Positions 51,315 to 59,961 of a stretch of DNA of 64,000 nucleotides are shown piece by piece. How positions within the stretch are numbered: the stretch's first letter is position 1; every line of letters starts with the position of its first letter. This DNA is from Paraburkholderia caledonica NBRC 102488 (GTDB taxonomy: Bacteria > Pseudomonadota > Gammaproteobacteria > Burkholderiales > Burkholderiaceae): contig NZ_BAYE01000006.1 in assembly GCF_000685095.1 (NCBI RefSeq), forward strand, positions 124,001 through 188,000. Reading direction: 5' to 3'. The notes under the pieces are model-generated. The model saw only the letters and a list, made by a program, of their open reading frames with translations, was not told the origin of the DNA and ran no database searches. The position numbers and the translations under genes are program-made.

Positions 51315-52505
51315 TTAGAACTTGTGACGGATACCCAGGCTGACGATTTCCTGGTGGTTCGCAAGTGCATTATTGCCGTACGAACCGATCGACGCGCCTG
51401 CTGTTTGCGTAGTCGTTGCGTTGACACGCTGCGTGCCGGTTGCGTGCTGGTATGCGCCGAGCAGATACAGGTCGGTACGCTTCGACAGATTGTAGTCGGC
51501 GCCCAGCGAAACCTGATTGTAGCTTGCCGACAAATCGCCAGAACCGTGCGTGTAGGTGTAGCCCAGACCGACCAGCATAGCCGGCGTGAGCTGCCAGCCA
51601 GCGTAAGCGCCAGCAACCTGGAACTTCTCCTGCGTCGTGAAGGACGAGAATGCGTCCGGCTTGTACTGCGCGAAGCTATAACGCACGTTGAACGTGAACG
51701 GACCCGTGACAAATTGTCCCGCTGCCGACGTGATGTCGATCTGCTTGGCAGACTGGTAACCGCTGTTGATCTGCGAGTCGAACGTGGCGCCCGAGGTCGC
51801 GCCTGAACTCCAGGTGCCCGGGCCTGTGGGCGTTGCCGGGGTGATGCCACGGCTTGCCAGCGTATTGCCGTTTTCCATACGGAAGTAGCCAGCAGCAACG
51901 CTGAACGGACCGCCGCTCCACGTTGCTGCGCCCCCCCACGATTGCCCTGCGCCCGTTGCGCCAGCGACACCGCCGAGAGCGTACATGCCTTCGACCTGGA
52001 AGCCGCCCCACACCGGCGAGACGTACTTGATCGCGCTGTTCGTGCGCGAGCTGTTGTCGTTGTTGTCAACGTCGCCCGGCGTCGTGAACGTGCTGCCGAA
52101 GAAGTTGTCAGCCGTCAGCGGCTGGACCATGTCGACCAGCGGGTCGTACTGGCGACCCAACGTCAAGGTACCGTAGGCGTCCTGCGTCACACCGACGTAT
52201 GCCTGACGGCCGAACATGAGACCACCTTGGCCCAGCTTGCCGTTGTTCACGTCAAAGCCGTTTTCCAACTGGAAGATTGCCTTCAGGCCACCGCCTAGGT
52301 CTTCCGTGCCCTTTAAGCCGAAGCGGTTACCTTGAATGTTGCCGGCAAACGTCTGGAACAGATGGTTGTTGTTGCGGTCGGCTTGGCCAACATACTGGAT
52401 CGATTCATCGATCAAGCCATACAGGGTCACGCTGCTTTGTGCATGTGCTGCGCCTGCAGCGCCGAGCAGAGCCAGCGAGAGAGTCGACAGTGCGATTCGT
52501 TTCAT
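51315..52505 (-). CDS. Gram-negative general porin (Burkholderia OmpC-like)
   Basis: This 396-residue protein has a signal peptide (MKRIALSTLSLALLGAAGAA, cleaved after AHA) and a 16-strand trimeric porin barrel of the Gram-negative porin_4 type: SSVTLYGLIDESIQYVG, GLKGTEDLGGGLKAIFQLE, FGRQAYVGV and the C-terminal IVSLGIRHKF with terminal Phe. It forms diffusion channels for small solutes in the outer membrane. I chose ATG 52505; an upstream in-frame start adds only four residues. An AT-rich 400-base region lies upstream. Confidence 0.95.
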   Translation of the reverse strand: MKRIALSTLSLALLGAAGAAHAQSSVTLYGLIDESIQYVGQADRNNNHLFQTFAGNIQGNRFGLKGTEDLGGGLKAIFQLENGFDVNNGKLGQGGLMFGRQAYVGVTQDAYGTLTLGRQYDPLVDMVQPLTADNFFGSTFTTPGDVDNNDNSSRTNSAIKYVSPVWGGFQVEGMYALGGVAGATGAGQSWGGAATWSGGPFSVAAGYFRMENGNTLASRGITPATPTGPGTWSSGATSGATFDSQINSGYQSAKQIDITSAAGQFVTGPFTFNVRYSFAQYKPDAFSSFTTQEKFQVAGAYAGWQLTPAMLVGLGYTYTHGSGDLSASYNQVSLGADYNLSKRTDLYLLGAYQHATGTQRVNATTTQTAGASIGSYGNNALANHQEIVSLGIRHKF

Positions 52506-52906
52506 CCAATTCTCCACGCAGATGATTAGTTTACTTGTTGCGGAAAGGAGAATAGCTCAGGGCGTCAATCGGTAAGAACTGGAAAAAAAAGAGTGTCGCC
52601 AAAAACCGACAATCGTCGCAAAGCCTTGTATTTAAAGCGGCTTTGAGATTGTTTCTTTTTTCGCAATATTGATTCGTCGTATTCGCATTATTGTTGTTTC
52701 ATTGACTGAGACCGTATCGGAACCGGCCGTTTAGGTAATTATATGTAAGTAAAATGTAAGGAAGTCGTCTAAATCGAGGCTACGGGTTTTGGAGCGGGCA
52801 CATGCGCCAGCGGCGCGACTACGCCAAAAAGCGGACTAGACACGGTGGCGCGATTGTGATCAATACGCACCATTGCGGGGCAAAGACGGTCGCAACAGCC
52901 GTTGCG
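52506..52906. other. AT-rich upstream region of the porin gene
   Basis: These 401 bases are clearly richer in A/T than the rest of the window. They contain an inverted repeat AAAGCC/GGCTTT (52620-52644) and several poly-A/T tracts, as expected for a strong, regulated or H-NS-bound promoter. No gene was recognised. Confidence 0.5.
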
Positions 52907-54232
52907 CTACTCTGGCGCGATGTCGTCGTCCCGGTTGTGACGCGCGATGGTGGCCGCTGCGAGGCCCGCAGCCGCGGCGAGGGCGACCGATTTCCACGGG
53001 TGCTTGCGCACGTAGCGATTTGCCTCGACCGCTTTGCGGCTCGCCCCGAGCAACGTGACTGCGGCGAGATGGGTCGCTTGAGCTTCCGCCGAGATTACTG
53101 AGCGTCCGACGTTCAGCGCGGTCGCACGCGCGGACGCCTTTTTGCGTAGTTGCAAGCGGCGGGAGTCGGAAGCCGTCTGCGTGGCGGCTTCCGTTTCCGC
53201 GTGGGCGCTGCCGAGCGAAGCCGTCGGCGCGTCGCTGCCGGACGCGTCGGCGCCGGCGTGCAAGGCCGCGTTTGCCGGCACCGTCGACGCCGCCAATACC
53301 GATGCGAGTTTCGCGCGGCTGCCCGGCGGCGAGTCGGCTTGCATGCCCCAGCCGCCGCGCGGGTCGTTGAGGCGGCCTCGCGCGGCCGAAAACTCAGCGC
53401 CGAGCAGCAGCACGGCGGCCGAGAAGTACAGCCACATCAGCAGCACGGCGAGCGATCCCGCCGCGCCGAACGAGCTTGCCATGCCGGCGTGCGCGAGATA
53501 CAGCGCGAACAGCTTCTTGCCGGCCGAAAACAGCACCGCCGCGACGACCCCGCCGACCAGCGCATCGCGCCAACGTACCTTCGCGTCCGGCAGGAATTTG
53601 AGCAGGCCGGCGAACGCAAACGCGAGCACCAGCAAACCCACGCCGAGTTGCAGCAGATTGCCGATCACGACATACGGCGAGTCGCCCCACAGCCATTTGC
53701 CGATGAACGTGATCACCGTATCGAGCACGAGGGAGACGATCAGCAGAAAGGCGACGCCGAGCACCAGGCCGAACGAGATCAGCCGCACGCGCACCAATGC
53801 GATCACGCTCGATGTGCGTGGACCGGTGTTCGGCCACACGACGTTAAGAGCGCTGTTTAGCGACGAGAAAGTGGCAGACGCGCCGATTGCCAGCATCGAG
53901 AACGAGATGATGGCCGCGATGCCGCCCGCGCTGCCGCTGTGGTGCGCGTTCTCGACGATGGTCTGCACGCCCGCCGCGGCCTGGTCGCCGAGCAGCCCGT
54001 GAATGTGGTCGAACAGTTCACCGCGCGCCGCCTCGGCGCCGAAGAACCAGCCCGCCACTGCGATCACCATGACGAGGGTCGGCGCGAGGGAAAACGCGGC
54101 GTAGAACGCAATGCTCGCTGCCATCGCCGTGCAGCGGTCTTCGGAGAACTGCTTGAGCGCTCCGATTGCCCAGTTCGCTTGCTGGCGAGCCGCGTGCTGA
54201 AGGTTCTCGGCGGAAAGCGTGTCGATGTCCAT
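52907..54232 (-). CDS. YihY/BrkB family membrane protein with C-terminal extension
   Basis: This 441-residue protein has a YihY/virulence factor BrkB domain of about 280 residues with six predicted helices (ALKQFSEDRCTAMAASIAFYAAFSLAP in part, GLLKFLPDAKVRWRDALVGGVVAAVLF in part and SLAVLLMWLYFSAAVLLLGAEF in part). A low-complexity Ala/Ser/Thr linker follows (about 300-350), and then a tail (about 375-441) ending YVRKHPWKSVALAAAAGLAAATI, which looks like the C-terminal glycine-zipper/membrane segment of DUF883 (ElaB/YqjD-like) proteins. YihY proteins are of unclear function. I chose ATG 54232; an upstream in-frame start would add an Arg-rich segment of no apparent use. Confidence 0.88.
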   Translation of the reverse strand: MDIDTLSAENLQHAARQQANWAIGALKQFSEDRCTAMAASIAFYAAFSLAPTLVMVIAVAGWFFGAEAARGELFDHIHGLLGDQAAAGVQTIVENAHHSGSAGGIAAIISFSMLAIGASATFSSLNSALNVVWPNTGPRTSSVIALVRVRLISFGLVLGVAFLLIVSLVLDTVITFIGKWLWGDSPYVVIGNLLQLGVGLLVLAFAFAGLLKFLPDAKVRWRDALVGGVVAAVLFSAGKKLFALYLAHAGMASSFGAAGSLAVLLMWLYFSAAVLLLGAEFSAARGRLNDPRGGWGMQADSPPGSRAKLASVLAASTVPANAALHAGADASGSDAPTASLGSAHAETEAATQTASDSRRLQLRKKASARATALNVGRSVISAEAQATHLAAVTLLGASRKAVEANRYVRKHPWKSVALAAAAGLAAATIARHNRDDDIAPE

Positions 54233-54442
54233 GGTCGAAGTCTCGATGGGTACGGGCGCCGGCCGGCACGCGCGACCCACTCGGCCAGGGCGGCGCAGCC
54301 TCGTATGGCAGTCTTTCGCAAACCTTGTGCCTGTGACTATAGCAAGCGCGTTAGTCTGCGAGCCGCTCGGCCACGCGCCAATGCGCACTGCCGCTAGACG
54401 CTAGAATGCGATGGGTTACCTCATCTACTTTTATAGACTGCC

Positions 54443-54982
54443 ATGCATTCGCACGAAGCCTTAACGCAGTTGGACGTGATCCCCGCAGAAGAACTCGCCG
54501 CGCATTTGCCCGCGCATGTTCTCGCGCAGTTGCCGCCGAAAGGCGTAACCGTTTTCTCCGTGACTGACGACGCTTCGGACACCGCCGCCTTCAGCGCGCG
54601 CTACGGTTTTGGTCTTGAAGACTGCGCGAATACGATCGTTGTGCGCTATAAAAAAGACGGCGGCGAGCATTATGCGGCGCTCGTTTCGCTTGGGGCGTTG
54701 CGGCTCGACGTCAATGGCGCGGTGAAGGCGGCGCTCGGCGCGCAGCGGCTGTCGTTTGCCAAGCGCGAGGTGGCGGTCGAACTGAGCGCAATGGAGTTCG
54801 GCGGCATTACGACTTTCGGATTGCCGGCGGACTGGCGCATTCTCGTCGATGCCGCCGTGATGGAGCGCGCGCAGATCGTCATGGGAGCGGGCATCCGCGC
54901 GGCGAAGCTTCTGCTGGCGCCCGACGTGTTGCGCCAGTGGCCGCGTTGTGAGGTGGCCGACCTGACGTTGCCCGCGGAGTGA
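54443..54982 (+). CDS. YbaK/EbsC family aminoacyl-tRNA deacylase-like protein
   Basis: This 179-residue protein matches the YbaK/prolyl-tRNA synthetase-associated domain, with DCANTIVVRYKKDGGEHYAALV, VKAALGAQRLSFA and MEFGGITTFGLPADWRILVD in part, and a C-terminal GAGIRAAKLLLAP. Relatives remove wrongly attached amino acids from tRNA (for example Cys-tRNA-Pro). The spacing and motifs are nearer the group in which the loop reads GLPADWP than to E. coli YbaK. It diverges from the YihY gene and is followed by a convergent SulP gene. Confidence 0.8.
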   Translation: MHSHEALTQLDVIPAEELAAHLPAHVLAQLPPKGVTVFSVTDDASDTAAFSARYGFGLEDCANTIVVRYKKDGGEHYAALVSLGALRLDVNGAVKAALGAQRLSFAKREVAVELSAMEFGGITTFGLPADWRILVDAAVMERAQIVMGAGIRAAKLLLAPDVLRQWPRCEVADLTLPAE

Positions 54983-55051
54983 ATTTCGTCAGCGTGCCCA
55001 TTCAGGAGCACGCCGCATGAGCGCGAGGAATGAGCCCCCTGAGCCCAACCT

Positions 55052-56539
55052 TCAGGCGAACCCCACACCCGCGCGGCTCAGCAAGCGCCGGTTATGCTCG
55101 GAAAGGTTCTTCACGCGAAGCTGTTTGCCGGCTTTGCGATAACGCTCGTAAAGACCTTGCAGCGCCGCAAGCGCGGAATGATCTGCGAGCAGCAAATGAC
55201 TGCAGTCGATCGTGACATCCGCCGGATCTTGCTGCGGATCGAACAACTCGTGAAAACGCGCGGTGGAAGCGAAGAACAGCGTGCCGCGCGGCACATAGGT
55301 TCTATTGTCGGCGCGGTCTTCGACATGCGCGTGAATTTCGCGCGCGTGCTGCCACGCGAAGTTCAGCGCCGCGATCACGATGCCGCACAACACGGCGATC
55401 GCCAGATCGGAAAACACGGTGATGAGCGTGACCGCGATGATCACGAGTGCGTCGTTGCGCGGCACTTTGCCGAGCACGCGCAGCGAACCCCACGCGAAAG
55501 TCTGCTGCGCGACTACGAACATCACGCCGACCAGCGCCGCAAGAGGAATGCGTTCGATGAGCGGCGACAGGAACAGGATGTACATCAGGATCATCGCGCC
55601 GCTGACAATGCCTGAAAGGCGTGAACGTCCTCCCGAATTCAGATTGATCATCGTCTGGCCGATCATCGCGCAACCGCCCATGCCGCCGAACAGACCCGAG
55701 GCGATATTCGCCGCGCCCAGCGCGAGACACTCGCGGTTCGGCTGGCCACGGGTCTCGGTGATCTCATCGGTCAGGTTGAATGTCAGCAGCGTTTCCAGCA
55801 GACCGACAATCGCGATCAGCACCGCATACGGCAGCACGACTTGCAGCGTCTCGAGATTCAGCGGGACGTCCGGGAGATTGAAACCCGGCAGCCCGCCCGC
55901 GATGTGCGCCATATCGCCGAGCGTGCGTGTGGGCAGGTGCAGCAGTTGCGCAAAAACGCCCACGCCGACGATCGCTACCAGCGCGGGCGGCGCTGCCCGC
56001 GTGACGCGCGGCAGTACATAAACGATCAGCATGGTGAGCGCGACGAGGCCGCACATCATCGCTAGCGCGCTGCCGTGCAGCCATGCTTCGCCTTGCGGCG
56101 TGCTCTGCCGGAAATGCGCGAGCTGCGCGGTGGCAATCACGATTGCGAGTCCGTTGACGAAGCCGAGCATGACCGGATGCGGGACCATGCGGATCAGTTT
56201 GCCGAGCCGGAATGCGCCGAACAGCATCATCAGAACGCCGCTGAGTATGACGGTAGCGAGCAGATACTGCGCGCCGTGTTGAACGACCAGCGCCACGATA
56301 ACAACCGCCATCGACCCGGCCGCGCCCGAAATCATTCCCGGGCGACCGCCGAAGAGCGCAGTGATCGTGCAGATGAAGAACGCGCCATACAGGCCCATGA
56401 GCGGATTGAGGTGCGCGACGAGCGCGAACGCGATGCATTCGGGAACGAGCGCGAACGATGACGTGAGACCCGCGAGCACATTGGCGCGGATTCCGGAAAG
56501 CCTTGCGGGCCAACCGTGAGTAGGGCTAGCGGTATTCAT
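55052..56539 (-). CDS. SulP (SLC26) family anion permease with STAS domain
   Basis: This 495-residue protein has a membrane domain of about 14 segments (about residues 15-375) with LVPECIAFALVAHLNPLMGLYGAF in part and GGMGGCAMIGQTMINLNSGG in part, and a C-terminal STAS domain (about 395-490; TIDCSHLLLADHSALAALQ). SLC26/SulP carriers move sulfate, bicarbonate, dicarboxylates or other anions. The substrate cannot be assigned. I chose ATG 56539; another at 56575 is possible. Confidence 0.92.
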   Translation of the reverse strand: MNTASPTHGWPARLSGIRANVLAGLTSSFALVPECIAFALVAHLNPLMGLYGAFFICTITALFGGRPGMISGAAGSMAVVIVALVVQHGAQYLLATVILSGVLMMLFGAFRLGKLIRMVPHPVMLGFVNGLAIVIATAQLAHFRQSTPQGEAWLHGSALAMMCGLVALTMLIVYVLPRVTRAAPPALVAIVGVGVFAQLLHLPTRTLGDMAHIAGGLPGFNLPDVPLNLETLQVVLPYAVLIAIVGLLETLLTFNLTDEITETRGQPNRECLALGAANIASGLFGGMGGCAMIGQTMINLNSGGRSRLSGIVSGAMILMYILFLSPLIERIPLAALVGVMFVVAQQTFAWGSLRVLGKVPRNDALVIIAVTLITVFSDLAIAVLCGIVIAALNFAWQHAREIHAHVEDRADNRTYVPRGTLFFASTARFHELFDPQQDPADVTIDCSHLLLADHSALAALQGLYERYRKAGKQLRVKNLSEHNRRLLSRAGVGFA

Positions 56540-56785
56540 CTTGAGCAAGGTGGTTTGCCGCGGCGAACGTTGCATCTGCAGATGCGGATGCCTGGCAATA
56601 TGAGCGTCCTGGCCTGAGCTGTTTCGTGGGCCGGGCGTTTGCGAAAGGGGTGGATTTTACAGCAGGCCAGCGGTTTTGACCGGTGACGGTTTCAGCGTTC
56701 GCGGTGGATCGCGCTGGTTCGCGTGGAAAAGCGCAAGACCGTCGCCACGCGGTCCGCAATGCGGCCGCGTGGCTTCTCATGTCGA

Positions 56786-57376
56786 TCAGATGATCAGGCG
56801 CGAGACCTTCGTGCCTTCGAGCGATACGCCGGCCATCAGGCCGCCGTTCGTCAGGACGAATGCTTCAACCGGGCTCGTCGCGGTCGACGTATCGATCGCG
56901 CCATTCGCGCCGACCTTCAGCACGGCAACGGTTGCGTCTGCACCGGCTGCCCAGCCCTGGCTGTTGAGGAATTTGTCGAGTGCTTCCTGCGTCATGAAGA
57001 GGAAGACGAGCGCTTTCGACTGTGCGCCGATCTGCAAGCCGAACGAGCCGGCCACCGTGCTGTAGTAGCCGCTCGTATGGCCACCGACGCGCAACGCGCC
57101 TTCGCCATATTGGCCGCCGACCCAGAAGCCCGCGGAGATCACCGACGGAAACACCAGCACCCCGCGCGCTTTCGCCACGAGTTCACGCGAACCGCCGACA
57201 TTCGCATACAGACGCGAAAGCGTTGAATCGACACCCGCGTTGATCGTATCGCGCTTGCTGGCGTTGGCGGACGCCGACCCGTTCGAAGACGAGGACGTGG
57301 TGGTGCAACCGGCGAGGCCGAGACCCGCGGTAGCGAATGCCGCGCCGGCCGTCGTGATGAATTGTCGTCTGCGCAT
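56786..57376 (-). CDS. SYLF (YSC84-like) domain lipoprotein
   Basis: This 196-residue protein has a lipoprotein signal with a twin-arginine-like start (MRRRQFITTAGAAFATAGLGLAGC in part; lipobox LAGC), a Ser/Ala-rich linker and a SYLF/YSC84 domain (about residues 45-196) with ARGVLVFPSVISAGFWVGG in part and YYSTVAGSFGLQIGAQ. SYLF domains bind lipids in eukaryotes and are widespread in bacterial envelopes without known function. It follows no obvious operon. Confidence 0.9.
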   Translation of the reverse strand: MRRRQFITTAGAAFATAGLGLAGCTTTSSSSNGSASANASKRDTINAGVDSTLSRLYANVGGSRELVAKARGVLVFPSVISAGFWVGGQYGEGALRVGGHTSGYYSTVAGSFGLQIGAQSKALVFLFMTQEALDKFLNSQGWAAGADATVAVLKVGANGAIDTSTATSPVEAFVLTNGGLMAGVSLEGTKVSRLII

Positions 57377-57575
57377 GTTATTTGTCCTTTTACGTTATCG
57401 AGGTGGTTTTTCTTTGTCGATGAAACGGTAATGCCATGACGCCGGCCGCTAGACCGGTGTCCATGATGATGCAGCATTTCCCGTGCCTGCACATGCCGCC
57501 CGCGCAAAGGCGACATGGAGGCCCGCGCGGCGCGGGTTTCGCGCACGCGGTTATGTCGAATTTCACGTTCCGCCG

Positions 57576-58964
57576 CTACACGGCCGGGCGAATGTTCTGG
57601 TTGTGACTGAATAGATTGTGCGGGTCGTAACGGCTTTTCACGGCGACAAGGCGTTCGTAATTCGGACCGTACGCGTCGGCGACGCGGCCCGCTTCTTCTT
57701 GCGTCATGAAGTTGACATAGACGCTGCCGAGCGAGAACGGCGCCGATGCGTCGAAGAATGCGCGCGCCCAGGCTATGCAACGGTCGTCGTCGGCGGGATC
57801 TTCCCAGCGACCATGCACGTTCATCGCGTATTGAGTGTCGCGACTCGAATACGCCGTCGCGTTCACCGGTACGCGTTGCGTTTGTCCGCCAATCTGCCCA
57901 AAGAAAATTTCACACTGCGGAGACGGCAGATTCTGGATCGACTGGAGCAGTGCCTCGATCAGGCCATCGTCGATGCTGGCAAGGTTGTGGGACTTCCAGT
58001 AGTTGCGCGATCCAGGCGCGAGCAACGGGTCGAACGCCTTTTGCCACATCGTGTAGGGCATTTCGCCGAGATGTTCGCCGACCGGCGTGCCGAAGGTCTT
58101 CACTGGCGCGACGGCCGAAGGGCCGTTCGCGGTCGGCCCCGTGTAGCACATCGCGAAGATGATGACAGGCTTGCCGTGTACGTCGGAGGGCAAGAACGGC
58201 AGCGGCGGCGCGAGGCGCAGAACGGCCCACACACTGAGTTCGTCTGGCATGTCCGACGCTGCTGCGCGATATTTGACGAGCGCGTCCCTCGCCTGATCGA
58301 GCGGTAATACGACGAGTCCGCCGAACACCATCGGTCCTACCGGGTGCAGCGCGAACACAAACGACGTAACGACGCCGAAGTTGCCGCCGCCGCCGCGAAT
58401 CGCCCAGAACAGGTCTTCATTCGAATCGGCGCTGGCGTGAAGCAATTCACCATCGGCGGTGACGACGTCGGCTGAAATCAGGTTGTCCACTGTCATGCCG
58501 TATCTGCGGCTAAGCCAGCCGAAACCGCCACCAAGCGTCAAGCCTGCGACGCCCGTGGTCGAATTGATGCCCAGCGGAGTTGCGAGTCCGAAGGCCTGCG
58601 CTTCATGGTCGAAGTCAGCGAGCGTCGCGCCCGGTTCGACGTACGCGCGTTTCGCGAAGGGATCGATTCGCACCGATTTCATCAGCGAGAAATCCAGCAC
58701 AAGACCGTCGTCGCATACGGCGCTGCCGGCAATGTTGTGACCTCCGCCGCGAATCGCAAGCGGCAGACCGTTGTCGCGCGCGAAGGCTACGCCGCGCCGC
58801 ACGTCGGCGACACCGGCGCAGCGAAGGATCATCGCAGGGCGGCGGTCGATCATTGCATTCCAGATGCTGCGTGCTTCGTCAAAACCGGCATCGTCGGGCA
58901 GCATCAGTTGCCCGCGTACAGCGGTTTTCAGTTCCTCGATAGCGCTGTTCGACACATGAGCCAT
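57576..58964 (-). CDS. FAD-binding BBE-type oxidoreductase
   Basis: This 462-residue protein has a PCMH-type FAD-binding domain (about residues 40-210), with the covalent-FAD His in IRGGGHNIAGSAV and GLTLGGGFGWLSRRYG, and a C-terminal berberine-bridge-enzyme segment ending RYDPHNLFSHNQNI. Such flavoproteins oxidise sugars, alcohols or alkaloid-like compounds. There is no signal peptide. GGAG precedes the ATG. The substrate is unknown, and no partner gene is adjacent. Confidence 0.9.
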   Translation of the reverse strand: MAHVSNSAIEELKTAVRGQLMLPDDAGFDEARSIWNAMIDRRPAMILRCAGVADVRRGVAFARDNGLPLAIRGGGHNIAGSAVCDDGLVLDFSLMKSVRIDPFAKRAYVEPGATLADFDHEAQAFGLATPLGINSTTGVAGLTLGGGFGWLSRRYGMTVDNLISADVVTADGELLHASADSNEDLFWAIRGGGGNFGVVTSFVFALHPVGPMVFGGLVVLPLDQARDALVKYRAAASDMPDELSVWAVLRLAPPLPFLPSDVHGKPVIIFAMCYTGPTANGPSAVAPVKTFGTPVGEHLGEMPYTMWQKAFDPLLAPGSRNYWKSHNLASIDDGLIEALLQSIQNLPSPQCEIFFGQIGGQTQRVPVNATAYSSRDTQYAMNVHGRWEDPADDDRCIAWARAFFDASAPFSLGSVYVNFMTQEEAGRVADAYGPNYERLVAVKSRYDPHNLFSHNQNIRPAV

Positions 58965-59298
58965 GGTTTGTCTCCAAGGTTTGGTGAGGGCGCTCGTCGA
59001 GCACCGTTGACTGACCAGGTAGATCGCAAGAATCTTGACAGCTTGGTTCAGCGTTCAGTAAACGGGGCTGTCTTATATAGTCAAACGCACGTAAACCCGC
59101 GTACGGCTCGACGCTCGTGCGGAAGCACGCAGCGCGGGCGTGCACGGACGCGAGGCGGCACTACAGCGGCGCTCGCGTGGCCAATGGTGCATGTGCTTGC
59201 GGAAAAGGTCGTGTCTGAAAGTGTTGGATCGCCAGCTGTGCGAGCGTTGCGCTACGACACATATGACAAAACGACGCAACCGTGTGCGGCCCGCGCGA
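58965..59298. other. Intergenic region between the BBE-type and PdeM genes
   Basis: These 334 bases hold the ribosome binding site and probably the promoter of the BBE-type gene (an AT-rich TCTTATATAGTC at 59069-59080). No gene, repeat or clear terminator was recognised. Confidence 0.5.
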
Positions 59299-59961
59299 TC
59301 AGCGAGGCACCTCGATCACCTTCTCATGAACGACGAGAAAGACCCTCTCGCCACTGGATCGGCCGTCTTCGCGTGCACCGCCGGTAAAGCTGCCAAATGC
59401 GGGCAATACGCCGTGTCGCGGGCCGAAACGAAAGCACGGCACGCGAACCGAGTCGTTGCGTGTTGCGATTCGATAGACGGGATGCAAATGGCCGGCGAGT
59501 GCATACGCACCGTCGACGTTCTGGGGGTGATGACACAACGCCCACGGTCCTGTTCGCCACGGCTCCTGCACATAGTCGACATTGAGCGTGGCGGGCAAGG
59601 CGCCCGCATGCCGATCGTGATTACCTTCAACCAGCACGACCCGCAAAGCCGCATGCCGGGCGCGCCAGACGTGCAACGCATTGAGCATTTCGTCGGCGTG
59701 TGCCTCGCGCGCATGCAGCAGATCGCCGAGAAATACGAGCGTGCTCGGTTCGAATTCGGCAATCAGAATGTCGAGGCGCATCAGGTTGTCAGCAGTCGAG
59801 CCGACTGGCACGGGAACGCCGCGCGCGCGGAATACCGCGTCCTTGCCGAAGTGCGCGTCCGCAACGAAAAGGCAGCGCAGCGCGGGATCGAACGCGGCGC
59901 GCAAGCTCGACAGCACGAGCGCGTGTCCGGCGATTTCGACCTGCAACGAAGCAGGCTTCAT
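59299..59961 (-). CDS. pdeM: Ligase-associated DNA damage response endonuclease PdeM
   Basis: This 220-residue protein is a calcineurin-like metallophosphoesterase of the PdeM family: [31 protein letters not shown] and AGHLHPVY carry the metal ligands. PdeM is encoded with a Lhr-like helicase, an ATP-dependent DNA ligase and an exonuclease in many bacteria and is expected to act in DNA repair. Here it overlaps the helicase gene by four bases; ligase and exonuclease are not within the window. Confidence 0.92.
   Translation of the reverse strand: MKPASLQVEIAGHALVLSSLRAAFDPALRCLFVADAHFGKDAVFRARGVPVPVGSTADNLMRLDILIAEFEPSTLVFLGDLLHAREAHADEMLNALHVWRARHAALRVVLVEGNHDRHAGALPATLNVDYVQEPWRTGPWALCHHPQNVDGAYALAGHLHPVYRIATRNDSVRVPCFRFGPRHGVLPAFGSFTGGAREDGRSSGERVFLVVHEKVIEVPR

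Noticed and set aside
57522-57536. CCCGCG/CGCGGG stem followed by TTT
   Set aside because: The T tail is on the plus strand, but both flanking genes are on the minus strand, so it does not work as their terminator; probably chance in GC-rich DNA.
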